Positions 34,671 to 45,249 of a stretch of 64,000 bases of DNA are shown here, piece after piece (position 1 is the first letter of the stretch; each line of letters begins with the position of its first letter). The DNA comes from Pomphorhynchus laevis. Its lineage: Eukaryota > Acanthocephala > Palaeacanthocephala > Echinorhynchida > Pomphorhynchidae. The stretch is taken from NCBI GenBank assembly GCA_012934845.2, contig WNNJ02000147.1:152538-216537 (forward strand), given 5' to 3'. The position numbers were made by a program, and so were the translations under genes. The notes beneath the pieces are model-generated. The model made no database searches and was not told the DNA's origin. It was given only the letters and a program-made list of their open reading frames with translations.

Positions 34671-35052
34671 AACGTTCGTTTGATAAATTGAAAAGCAGAA
34701 CACAACACAACTTCACTGGGAGAGTATACATCTAAAGGTAGAGTTGTTGGCAAATACTTTTTGAATCTGGTAGAGATGTAGGTTGATGACAAAATGATTT
34801 TTTAAAATGTAGACAGAAAATCTCCGCAATTTCTCTCAATCAGAAGTAATTAGACCATCTAAGTTAAATATACGCTTTATTTAGGGCATAGAGTTGGCGC
34901 GCTGTTTAGCATAAGTAAAATCGAACTAAGTCATAACGATATCTTGATATTAACGATATCTTGGTTTCTCGAAAATAAATCTTTTGCAGCACTCCTAGCC
35001 TTCATGGAATCACACCAGCTAACCCGCGTACTAAATTAGTAGTAAACTACTT

Positions 35053-35244
35053 ATGTCGGAAACCATATTATGTTCAGAATGTTATAACTTTATAGTATTA
35101 GAGAACTCAAAATTTACTTTTTTTGGATTTTGCTTGCAGAACACTTCACGCTCACCGGTTTATAATTTCCAACAGCAGATCTCGAACCTTGAAAAAGAAC
35201 AATGGATTTTTTCCACTAAAATTGTAAAATTTCTAAATCTATAG
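35053..35244 (+). other. Short open frame with a Cys-rich N-terminus, unidentified
   Basis: 63 codons with ILCSECYN and KFTFFGFC, then QQQISNLEKEQWI. The Cys pattern and FxFFGFC are faintly like the HFTCGFC finger end of CR1-like ORF1s, and the following heptad-like stretch fits an ORF1 coiled coil. It may be a LINE ORF1 remnant. Low confidence. Confidence 0.25.
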
Positions 35245-37100
35245 AATACTGAAAGATAAGCTAAAATGGAAACAATAACGACGCAATACGATCGATGGAA
35301 TATTATCAGAACCAGAAATGGACGAAGGTATCGATTTTTTGAGCTCCTTGAAAATCCAGAAAAAAGAATTCGACACTGTAAAATATAGGGTAATTTATAA
35401 ATCCAGGTGATAGTGTCTGACCGGATGCATCTAAAGCAACCGATTTATTCGAAATTTCATAGTAATGAATAGTAAACTTCATAGAAACTTCATAGTAATT
35501 GTGGACATGCTACCGGCCTGTGCCTACGAAGGCAACCCGAGCTATTTAGTCGAAATAAGCCCGTGCATACATCACATTTGGTCGAACGAATCTGTATAGG
35601 GATTTTTGTGGATATGGCTTGATTTATTCCATTCGTGATAGTACTTTTAATGTTTGCCCGTCCGATTTACTTTCCACGTGTTTTTAAGCCACTGTATCGA
35701 ATTAGCTGATTCCGTCGCCGAGCAGAGCGAGGCGATGATTGTATATAAATGTGTATATAAGTCCAAGAATATTCATTCTGTACAGTGCCTTGATTGTATT
35801 ACGAAATTCTAAAGTTACTTTATATGAGATTGTAAATGTCGCTGAATATACTGCACTTAGTTTTAAATTCACGTTTGATTTGCTGGCAATATTGTTTCGC
35901 AAATGGTTTTGATTTGTATTTTATTAATCTCATAAACTTTTTTTAGTATATCAGCTTGTATGTAGTTTATGTGTTATTTATATCTCAAATGTATGTTATT
36001 TATATCTCAAACTTTGTTGAGATATACTTCAGATCAGCTAAGTCTACATATTTCATATTATTTATAAATTAAAAATAATGCTAAATAAAATTTAAGTAAT
36101 TAAATAATAAATAATTAAATAATAAGATATAATTATAAATAATAAATGACTTTTATATAGTATTTTATATAATTTATATCAAGTTAAAATTTAAATTTAA
36201 AATAAAAATCAAATTTTGACTAATTCATATGCTTTCGAATAAAGAGAATAGGTCATCATTATATAGTATTTTATATAATTTATATCAAGTTAAAATTAAA
36301 TAATAATATTTTGTTAATTAATGTATTTTACGATTTTCTGTTTGATTGTATTTTTTATAGTACCCTAGTTAAAATATGTATCTATTAAATTATTTTGAAG
36401 ATAGATAATACCTTTACATATTATGGTTATATTATTATAATTATATAAGATTTTATACATTTTATATTTATATCAAGTTAAAATAAAAAATTTAAATTTA
36501 AAATAAAAGTCAATTTTTATGAATTGACTAATAAATAACATACTATGTATCAGAGTAAGGATTAGATGTCATCAGGAATTGGAGGTCATCTGATTTCCTA
36601 ATGTAGTGAATAGAGAATGTGCCATTATTCTTTATATATTATTCTATATTTATTAAAAAACTATTTTTTAAGTAAAAGATAAAAAATATCATTTGTGTCA
36701 GATACCAGCCGTGAATATATGAAGTGCATATAGTGTCGCTTATACAAATTATGCTACAATGCATGAAAGCTTCTATCTTCCAGCTGCTAAATTAGAATTT
36801 TTTAACTTGAAATTAAAGTTAAATAATTTTATTAATTAATTTTTGTTAAATTAAGTTAATATTTTTTGTAATTTTGAAATAATTTTGTATTTTGGTAAAC
36901 ATAATTGGAAATAACCTTCCTAATTTTCATATTTTTATCAACTATACTTTAGTTTCTGGGTTCCATTCTAAAGTTCAGCAAAAATCATTACTTTATTTTA
37001 CGATTTTGATCGTATTGCTGAGATATACTGATAGTGGTCGTAAAAATGCAGCATTGTAAAAATAATTTATTACTTGTAAGTTCCAAAATTTTTTGTTTTA
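35245..37100. repeat. AT-rich intergenic with repeated segments
   Basis: At 36152-36188 and 36259-36295 the same block (TATATAGTATTTTATATAAT, then TTATATCAAGTTAAAAT) is duplicated, with a third diverged copy at about 36459-36500. A GC-rich motif CGTCGCCGAGCAGAGCGAGG lies at 35706-35725. Two copies of TTATATCTCAAA occur near 35980-36015. No gene is supported; the last few hundred bases are upstream of PDCD10. Confidence 0.6.
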
Positions 37101-37103
37101 CAG

Positions 37104-37174
37104 GTAAGAATTTTGGTGTTAACGTGACATTTATACAGTGACATTTATATACGTTATCTTTTTGCTATTTGTAG
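37104..37174 (+). other. Possible 5' UTR intron of PDCD10
   Basis: A strong donor CAG|GTAAGA at 37104 and an acceptor TTTTTGCTATTTGTAG ending at 37174 delimit a 71-bp intron just before the PDCD10 start codon at 37207. Unproven without transcripts. Confidence 0.45.
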
Positions 37175-37206
37175 ATTTGTGTTGCTGGATTCATCTTGCT
37201 GTCAAG

Positions 37207-37827
37207 ATGACATCTGCCGAAGAGCCAACTTTGAGCGAATGTTTTATACAGTCATCAGTACTGATTAAATCAGCTATTGATAATTTAGCAGTTAATGAAA
37301 AAGCTAAGCATCATATTCAGATGGCCTTTAAGGATGCTTTTATAAAATGCCCTGGTTTAGCTACACAGTTTATTGTTGAATTAGCAAAATCCTTGAATGT
37401 CAATACTAACATATATGCACTGTTGCTGAAGCAAGAGCGGTTCACACCTGCTCCTGTGGTACAATGCACAAACCGAAAAGAACTTATTGAACTTACATCA
37501 GAGGCTGAGCAGCTGAAATCTATTTTGTGTTCAATACCTGACACAATCGGAAATCGACAAACCTTTCTAGAGAGCATTAAACAGATCGCTGCTGCTATAA
37601 AAAAGAATATCGATGCCGTCAATGTGGTCATGCGCTTAATCGAAAATCCTTATCGTAGAAACGATGTCGACAGTCATAAAAAGGAATTTGTCAGATCATC
37701 AAGGCATTTTAGTAATACCTTAAAGACGTACTTCAGAGCTAATAACTCGGACGATGTGTTTATATCAGCAGCTAGGCTAATAACCCAGACAAACGATTTA
37801 CTTGGCACAATTCGACACTCGTTGTGA
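37207..37827 (+). CDS. PDCD10: Programmed cell death protein 10 / CCM3
   Basis: 206 residues; vertebrate PDCD10 is about 212. It is an adaptor of STRIPAK, binding GCKIII kinases through its N-terminal dimerisation region and striatin/CCM2/paxillin through its C-terminal FAT-homology helices (family knowledge). Seen here: the C-terminal half carries LKSILCSIPDTI, IKQIAAAIKKNIDAVN, KKEFVRSSRHFSNTLKTYF and FISAARLITQTN, closely matching the family. The N-terminal 70 residues are divergent but keep the AFKDAFIKCPGL segment. The coding region has no intron, unusual for a gene with several exons in vertebrates. The chosen ATG follows the likely acceptor; the frame is also open upstream to 37138 without an ATG. 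Confidence 0.93.
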   Translation: MTSAEEPTLSECFIQSSVLIKSAIDNLAVNEKAKHHIQMAFKDAFIKCPGLATQFIVELAKSLNVNTNIYALLLKQERFTPAPVVQCTNRKELIELTSEAEQLKSILCSIPDTIGNRQTFLESIKQIAAAIKKNIDAVNVVMRLIENPYRRNDVDSHKKEFVRSSRHFSNTLKTYFRANNSDDVFISAARLITQTNDLLGTIRHSL

Positions 37828-39780
37828 AGATATTGCACATTTTATCAATTTTAATATTAGATAAATTCATGTTGTAATAATTGTGATTTGCTACTAAGAT
37901 CATCAACCTATTTCTTTAGCCTTTGTCGTAAGCACGTCCACAATATACGAATTAAAATTTTAACGTTTTTATTAACAGAGTGAAATCTGAATCAAAAATT
38001 TATTCGTTTTACTAGATCAGTAAGTCATAAAGAGGTGATTAAATTTTCACCACTTAAATAATTACCTAATTATTACTTAATTAAATTAATAAAGATTTAA
38101 TTACTTAATTAAATATTTGGAAGCTGATAAAATTAATTATTTTATCAAGTAATGTATTTATTTTTTAAAATATATTAATTAAAATTTATAAATTTAAATT
38201 ATATTAATTTTTATATAAATTTTACAAGTTTAAATGGTAAATTGATATTAAATAATTAAATCTTTTATAAAATTAAAAATGTTCGCAAAAATACAATATT
38301 GAGCTATTTTTTAATGTTTTTAATAATATTTACAACTATTTTAATATAATTTTATTTAATATTTAGCACAACTTAAAGCAAAAACAAATAAAATGGTGTA
38401 AATTATTAATATTTTATAAGTTTTATTTTTTTACATTTTATTAATGTAAAATTAATATGATTAATTATAAAAATAATATTAATATTAATTTTTATATTTA
38501 TTATATAAAAATGTACTATTTTATAATTTTATGAAATGCAATAAAACTAAATTTATTTTTTTAATATAATAGTGATGGAAACTTAATACTATAATGATAA
38601 ATTACAAACTAATTATTTACTAATTAAATGGATATCCTCGCAAATTAAGGTGGAGTGAGAGTTTCTAAAGTTTAAAAATAACTTGATGTTATCTATATAT
38701 TCATATCGATCAAGTTACGCTAAAAATTATGATTTGAAATAACAATTTGATAGTTTAAAAAAGCTCGGTAATTAGATTAAGATTATTGGGCAACATAATT
38801 TCAGCAATGGCTGAATATCTTTATCGCTTTATTAAGAATTGCTCTCGGAACTGATAATCTAACAAATTGGATTAATGGACAGGAAGTTTTAGAGCACATA
38901 CTGTTTAATTAAAACTTGATTAAGCTCATAAATGTTTGTCGAGGATTTAAAAACGATTATCATAATTGTTAGTTTAATTTAAATGAGCATAAAACCAAAT
39001 AATAGATTTTAAGCTGTAAGCGTTGGTTTAATTTAAAAACATTGTTTTAATCAGCAGCACTAATTTAATCTGCTGGCATTATCTTTATCCACAGGTCATG
39101 CTTTAATCAACAAACACTGGACTTACTGGTTAGAGGAGCTTTTTTAGTAAAGTTTTGATAAAGATTTAGCCAGTTGGCCAGCTCATTGAATTTTACATTA
39201 TAGCCTGGGTTATATAGCCCTATCAATAATACTTTAGCAATGCGTATAACATATGACTCATCACACATTTAAGTAAAAACTAAACTTACTATTTGTGTTG
39301 CTGTTCAGTATACAAAGAATAATAGCCGACTACAAAATATAAATAACAACTGAAATGTAAATGAATTAATACTATTGTTACATGTAGCACATAAAGAGTT
39401 TTGTAAAATTAAATAATATTTACTTGAAATAGAAAAATTACATTTTTATGAAACATGTGTTTCATAAAACACATGAAACACATAAAACGTGTTACATATA
39501 ACACGTTTTATTTGAGGGTTCGTCATGTCATTGAAGGGATATTATGCTACTGTAGTACAAACATCGATAATTGAGCATTGGATCATACACTACCAAGCTA
39601 TTACTGGATAACCTTATAATCTAAATTTATAAAAAGTTTAGGTAAATAACACATGGTAGTCGCGAATTACAGATAGTTACGCTATCTTAACCTGGAGTTT
39701 TAAATTTTAGTTAGTTGATAACATTCATGCTATCTCAATATAACCTTTACCAAGTGTACTTGATAAAGGCTATACATCGT
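37828..39780. other. AT-rich intergenic region, no gene
   Basis: Very AT-rich. A perfect 13-bp hairpin with a CATA loop is at 39482-39511 (arm ATAAAACGTGTTA), preceded by the palindromic stretch TGAAACATGTGTTTCA at 39459-39474. Nothing coding is recognised. Confidence 0.6.
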
Positions 39781-39781
39781 T

Positions 39782-40144
39782 TTTATCATGCATTTACTCG
39801 GCTCTACGACAATGGTGGCTATTGCTCCTTTCTTCGTCAATTTATTAAGTTTGCTGAATATGCAACACATGCTTGTATTCAGCTGTAGCATGTGCTTTGA
39901 GGAGCGCGGGCTTCGTGACTTCCTTTCAGAGGTTTACTAGGGATCAAGTATTGTCGAAGTTGTGTAGCTACAGGGCCACACTGATGAGACCACCCTGTAT
40001 TGATAAGTATACTAAGGTCGAAATGCCTCATTGGACGCTTGCTGTCTGTGGTAAGCGCATTTCGGGTTAAACTTCCCATCGCTTTAAAAAAAACTTCCTT
40101 TTTCCTAAATCTTTATCACGCATTTACTTGGCTCTACGACAATG
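39782..40144 (+). mobile_element. 330-bp repeat unit with 33-bp direct repeats and a hammerhead-like fold
   Basis: The 33-bp end (CGGCTCTACGACAATG is its last part) occurs at 39782-39814 and, with two mismatches, at 40112-40144, a period of 330 bp. The interior is clearly more GC-rich than its surroundings and holds a hammerhead-like core at 39976-40051. Size, direct-repeat ends and ribozyme recall the roughly 330-bp schistosome Sm-alpha satellite/SINE, or a retrozyme, though no sequence identity with those is claimed. The 65-codon open frame inside (39873-40070) is not thought to be a gene. Confidence 0.6.
39976..40051 (+). ncRNA. Candidate type I hammerhead ribozyme
   Basis: Stem I: CCACA (39976-39980) pairs with TGTGG (40047-40051). 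Core CTGATGA at 39981-39987. Stem II: GACC (39988-39991) pairs with GGTC (40016-40019), 24-nt loop. Core GAAA at 40020-40023. Cleavage triplet GTC at 40044-40046, directly before stem I. Stem III is weak: A40023-U40045 plus two G.U wobbles, then a 17-nt loop. All conserved single-stranded core bases are present. Self-cleavage is uncertain because of stem III. Confidence 0.6.
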
Positions 40145-41600
40145 CATGTTTTACATATCAATGTAACGTGTTATACAAATTTTTGATGACACTGTACTTT
40201 GTTTGAATCCTATAAGTCAATAGTAGTACGCTGCATTTCAGTATTAGTGGACCTCATTAGTTACTGATCCAAAACCTACATTTCACATTTTGGTCCTTTT
40301 AATGTTGGCTGACAATCACTCACTCGTCTGCTTTTTTTGTCATTTAGTTTTAATCAAAGACTTTTGTCTTACATTTTGTGTTTATTAGTAACGTATTTTA
40401 GTCAAAATTGGTAATCGAATTTTTGTTTGTGAGCGCGTCGTATACTATTGCCAAAGAGACATTAAATTTGACGGACACCGACGATTGGGCCATCACGAAT
40501 AAATCCAGTAAATTATCGTCAAATACAAAAATACAAAACAGATCGTGTATTAGGCAATCTCGAATTCATGATTCCCGTAAATTATCGTCAAATACAAAAC
40601 AAATCGTGTAGACTAGTCTTCTTCGATTCTTCGAAATCGGTTGTCTATTATAAAACGCTTTTTTGTACAATTTTTTATATCAAATTAGCAAAGCTAAAAG
40701 ACGTGGTTTTCAAGACGTTAAATTCGTCGTAAAGAACACGAAAATATAAAAATTAACCCTATTGACGAAGGCTGCTAAGGCATCCACAACCTAAGCATCT
40801 TATGAGTCACCCTAGATGCCGAGGTTTTCATACTCGAATAAATTATAATCCAAATCTATGTAATAAAGCAATCTTATCACAATTTAATGAGATAATTATT
40901 TCACTTTGCAAAGTTTTCTAAAACTCTGCAGATTTCTGTATCAGTATAACTGAAGTAATATATTTTTTGTGCAATGAATAAATTAAAAAATGCTTGAAAA
41001 ATTCAAAATAATTTCTTTAACCTGGTATTTAATAATTTATAAGTGTAAATTTAAAAGATTTACGATATTTTTATAAAAATATTACAAAAATAATAGCATA
41101 TAATTTATAATAATTTATTTTTATTGGTAATTTTGTAGCTTTTCAAATGTAATTGATTTCAATAGAAATTAAAAGCATTTGCGCTATTAAGATTTTATTA
41201 GTCTAATTTTATTTATTAATTTTATTAAGTTTTCTCGTTTTAGATATCACATTATTGTTCTGCATGATTTGCCGAGCATATTTGTTTAGCAAATGTACAC
41301 ATCGCTTATTTCAAACCTCCAGGTCAGTCTTATGCCCATAAATTCACGCATAAGACTTTACCACCAGGTCAGTCTTATGCAAAACATTTAAAATTTGCTT
41401 AAGTCTGTCATCCTATTACGGGAAAATATTTATTTCAAATGGTTTATTTTAATATTACCTATAAATTTGTTAAAACAAAATATAAAAATTAAAATATTTT
41501 ATGTAATCAACTTTGTCAATTTTACAAACAAAGAGTAAAATACTAAAGTTTATGGAATTACCAAGATTTATTAAAGTTTTCTCCATTACCAAATCAGCTA
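40145..41600. other. Intergenic, short duplications only
   Basis: GTAAATTATCGTCAAATACA is duplicated at about 40507 and 40579. CCAGGTCAGTCTTATGC is duplicated at about 41319 and 41366, with the inverse GCATAAGAC between them. No coding or RNA gene recognised; the end of the stretch should include the NDUFAF3 promoter or first exon. Confidence 0.5.
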
Positions 41601-41601
41601 A

Positions 41602-43510
41602 AACTTAATAACAATAAACAAGGTTTCCTCACTACTAGCTTTGTCGTATTATAGTTATCGAAATCGTTTACAAATTGGGATTCCAACTGAGAATTTTTGT
41701 GGTACTACCGTGAGATTTGATTTCAAGGATATTTTGGAACGTCTATTTATCACTGGGCTTCGAGAGCATGGGTTTATTGTAAACAGAAATCTTAAAATAT
41801 ACGGACCCCTAATATGCTTCACATCTCGATTCTTACACTGGAATGTATGAACTATTTTATTTTGTCCATCACTTAAATATTATATTTAGGTGGCGTCTCC
41901 ACAAGCGATTAATTCAGATTCCTTATTTCTTTTATCACTGTTGTATCCTAAGCCAGGTAGGCTTAGTATTTATTACATTTAAACAAATGTATTTATTTAG
42001 ACGTATTTATTCTTGGGATGGGACTCGTTGCCCACAATGAGCATGATCGTCAGCTTCGTGAATATTTGCATAATACCAACATTCCATATGAAATATTATC
42101 AACTGTGAGTTCGCAGCATTATTTATTTTGACAAGACAATTTCTTTTTTTTTGCCCGCGATATGTAGCATACATTATTATCTCAGAGTGCACGCTTTAGT
42201 GTACGTTCATAATAGGGATTAGTAATAAAATCAATTAAAATATTTACTAGTTAATTTATCTGAAAGCATAAGTTGCATCTAGTCCGTTAGTAGCATACAT
42301 TATTGCGAAAATAAATTAATTTCCTCATCTCAGAGTGCACGCTTTGGTGTACGCTCATAATAGGGATTAGTAATAAAATCAATTAACATATTTACTAGTT
42401 AATTTTACTGAAGGCATAAATCTAGTCCGTTAACACAAAACAACCGAAACGTAAAATGAGATATTGGATAGGAAATTAAAATATATTATAAATTATATAA
42501 TACAATATACATTATATTTATATAAAATAAACGTATAAGTCGTTTATACCTAAGCTGGCAAAGTATTTTAGGCAAGTAGATCAGCGACTATAAAATAGCT
42601 GAGAGCATGGCTGGTTGAGGGCGGAGGGACTTGAAGAAGTGTAGAATTACTTAAAATTGAACTCAATTATGGAATTGTAGTGTACGGCTGCTTGCTATAA
42701 GCGAAAATAAGAAATTATTATCTAAAAGATATTTACAAGTTGATTTATTTAATTTTAAATAAATAAATTTGTTTAATTTTTCATTTAAATTTATTTAATT
42801 TATACATAGTATCTCTCGTAAAATTCGTTTGAGTCTGTTCGTTATGGTTAATCAACTTAATCAGCAACGACAAGCAATCCTCATTTTTGTAAAATTTAAA
42901 TAATAACGTTTAATTATAAAGTAATTAGTGAATTTAATTATTAAGTAATTGACATTTCATATTTAAAATACTTTTGAATATGATATATACTATTTATACT
43001 TTTCATAACAGTGCATTCCTGTCGAGTATTTAAAATTTAAAATGTGTGTAGTCATTAAAATTTAAATATTAATTCATAAACAATGCATTATAAAACTTAT
43101 TTTTAGACTTTATTCATTAAAATTGACTCAATTTTAATACAAAAACATTTAAAACTTTGGAAATACACTAAAAAATACATTATATTGAATTGACTTTAGT
43201 TACAGATAGATTAATCTAATATTAAAAATTCATTAGTAAATAGATTAATTTAATTATTATTTAATTAATTTTAATAGTTTGAAATTATCTCAAATATTTA
43301 ATCGAAAATTGTTTTTAGGATCTTGCAATTCATGCATTCAATACAATCAATGCTGAGAATCGGTTTGTTGTAGGAGCGTTTTTTCCGCTCGACAGTGTCA
43401 GACATTTGGAAGCAAAGTCAAAACAAGAATTTTTGGCAAATGAAAATCAAATAAATGACCAAGATGGCATTCTTGGCGCATCGGACGTAACTGACACACA
43501 TATAAGATAA
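41602..43510 (+). CDS. NDUFAF3: NDUFAF3-like mitochondrial complex I assembly factor (start unresolved)
   Basis: NDUFAF3 works with NDUFAF4 in the mitochondrion to assemble the Q-module of complex I. Exons 41602(?)-41844, 41890-41956, 42001-42104 and 43319-43510 join in frame through GT..AG introns of 45, 44 and 1214 bp. The protein shows LFITGLREHGFIVNRNL, YGPLICFTSRFLHWN|V, DSLFLLSLLYPKPD, VFILGMGLV, LREYLHNTNIPYEILST and AIHAFNTINAENR, matching the family core (G..IN....GP.....V.WNV; VVG.G; A...FN......R). No ATG lies in frame in the first exon after the stop at 41599-41601. An ATG at 41552 is one base out of frame, so either an upstream exon exists or there is a frameshift. Confidence 0.8.
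42165..42434. repeat. Tandem duplication in NDUFAF3 intron 3
   Basis: Unit 42165-42290 (126 bp) is followed directly by a second copy at 42291-42434 that carries a small insertion near its start. Both contain CAGAGTGCACGCTTT and TAATAGGGATTAGTAATAAA and end near TCTAGTCCGTTA. Intronic; no function evident. Confidence 0.88.
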
Positions 43511-43782
43511 TGTTTCAAAGGCCTTTGCTAACTTATCGTATTTTTTTTGATTTGCTTACTTTTGTCTAAAAGTAAATTTATTTAAAAAGACATTAAGTTA
43601 AGAAAAAAAAGTTGAACTGTCTGTTTCAGTCCAGCAATCGTCGAGATCGACGCCGTTTTTATCGAAATCCTCATCAGATGTAGATGATGATTCATCAGAA
43701 CTTACCAAGCAATTCTGGACGAATTCTATTTTATCGACCAGTTTTCCACACGTAACAACCTTCATGCTTGAATATCCAGCTA

Positions 43783-44960
43783 TCATATCGTATTAAATTC
43801 CTTCGTGCTACAGCATTGGTCTAGCATGTGATTCATTACTTCCTCGTATAGTTGATCAACGTTATCATCATTAGTTAATATTGTATCAGAAGGCGTTGCC
43901 GTTGTCGAATCTGGATGTGTAAGGCTATTTTCTTGTTTTGCAGTTTCGGTAACAACATATTTTAGATTTATAGAGGAATCTTCTTCCATAAAATCGATAA
44001 ACTCCGATACCCATTTAGGGTTGAACTTCATGTTGACATCGCAGAACGCTCGTATGATTGATGGGAAACAGAGTCTGAGCTGCTCCGGTGTTTGAATAAG
44101 CCCAGGACGTTCATTACGAAGATGGTGTAAAATATTCATAAGTTGAGCATGAGAGTTACAACCTTTACTTGCTGCAAGTAGAGTGAGTACGATATCTACA
44201 AAAGCAAACGTGCCACTTCTTCCGATACCAGCACTGCAATGAATAACTGGTGAGTGTTCGAAGACATGTTGACTTCGTAATATGCTAAGAAAACGAAGGA
44301 AATTTTCAGGGCAAGAGGGTTCGCCAAAGTCAGGTCAATCAGTATAATTGTAATGATGTATATATCTTGTTTCGCCTGTATTGCTTTTTAGAACTTTTAA
44401 AATCCTCTTTACAAACGAGTCGTAATGTATTCCAGATTGAAGTTCAACAGTCATATCGATATCGTTCAAACGCATAATTGCCGTATCTTCTTCGGTAAGA
44501 CCATCGATTAGTATTTTTTCCATAGTGCACTCCATTGTAAAAAACTGGAAGCATTTGGAACGGCCCTTTTCTACTAACTTATTCAGAATAATAATCGACC
44601 GAACGTTATCTTGCCAAACCATATTCCAATAATGTGAGATCGTGTTCGACAAAGGGCCCTGAGAAAGTATGTATGATCGATTTGCAGGTTTATATCCAAC
44701 AAAGTTAGCATTGATATACGATGTTTGACAGTTTTTAAGCTTTATTAATGTGCTGTCGACTTTTCCATTGCGTTCAAAAAAAGGATACGCAGTGTAGTTA
44801 TATCCACCCGACCGTTCATAGTCGCGATCCCATTTATTCGTAAGATTTAGATCTTTTAATTGACTCGGAGCAAGCCCGCGCATATTGGTGGGCATCTGTA
44901 ATCCATAATCTTTTAATCTTAGGAATTCTCGAAAACCTTCACACTTTTTATTTCGGTTGA
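43783..44960 (-). pseudogene. PTPN1/PTPN2-like protein tyrosine phosphatase with in-frame TGA
   Basis: The domain reads SYINANFVGYK, RSYILSQGPLSNTISHYW, VWQDNVRSIIILNKLVEKG, then IHHYNYTD followed by TGA (44335-44337) and PDFGEP. Beyond it comes VIHCSAGIGRSGTFAF (catalytic Cys at 44236-44238), then RPGLIQTPEQLRLC (Q-loop). The stop takes the place of the WPD-loop Trp, so one TGG-to-TGA change explains it. The reading frame on both sides is otherwise intact over about 1.18 kb without introns, and the acidic/Thr-rich tail ends at 43783. The intron-free form could mean a retrocopy, but no poly(A) is visible. Either a young pseudogene, a sequencing error or a read-through codon. The N-terminal region before SYINANF is divergent from vertebrate PTPN1/2. 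Confidence 0.82.
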
Positions 44961-45249
44961 TTTGACTGCATATGGATTTTGGTATTAGTTCGTCGGAACC
45001 CTTTGTCGGGTTCAGTGATATGCGGGAAACGATGCCGGATGAAGGCTCCGTAAGCCCGCTTTCAGAAATATTTAATTCGCGGGCTTCGGCAACTGCTTCT
45101 TCGTCTGATTGGGATAATTCTTTTTGGCCATCATCATTCGGACGCATATGTATTATCGTGGAGTCAAGAAAATTGTAATCAGTTGTTGAACTGTGAATGC
45201 AAACTTCGCGAGGTTCAGGATGGCAAATGTTCGGATTTATTTGGTCGAA

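Noticed and set aside
39873-40070. 65-codon frame in the 330-bp repeat as a protein gene
   Set aside because: It has no known domain and coincides with the structured ribozyme-like RNA; a non-coding role is more likely.
43598-43786. 62-codon acidic minus-strand frame as an extra phosphatase exon
   Set aside because: The phosphatase frame ends with TGA followed at once by another in-frame stop, and no splice donor/acceptor pair linking the two frames is evident.
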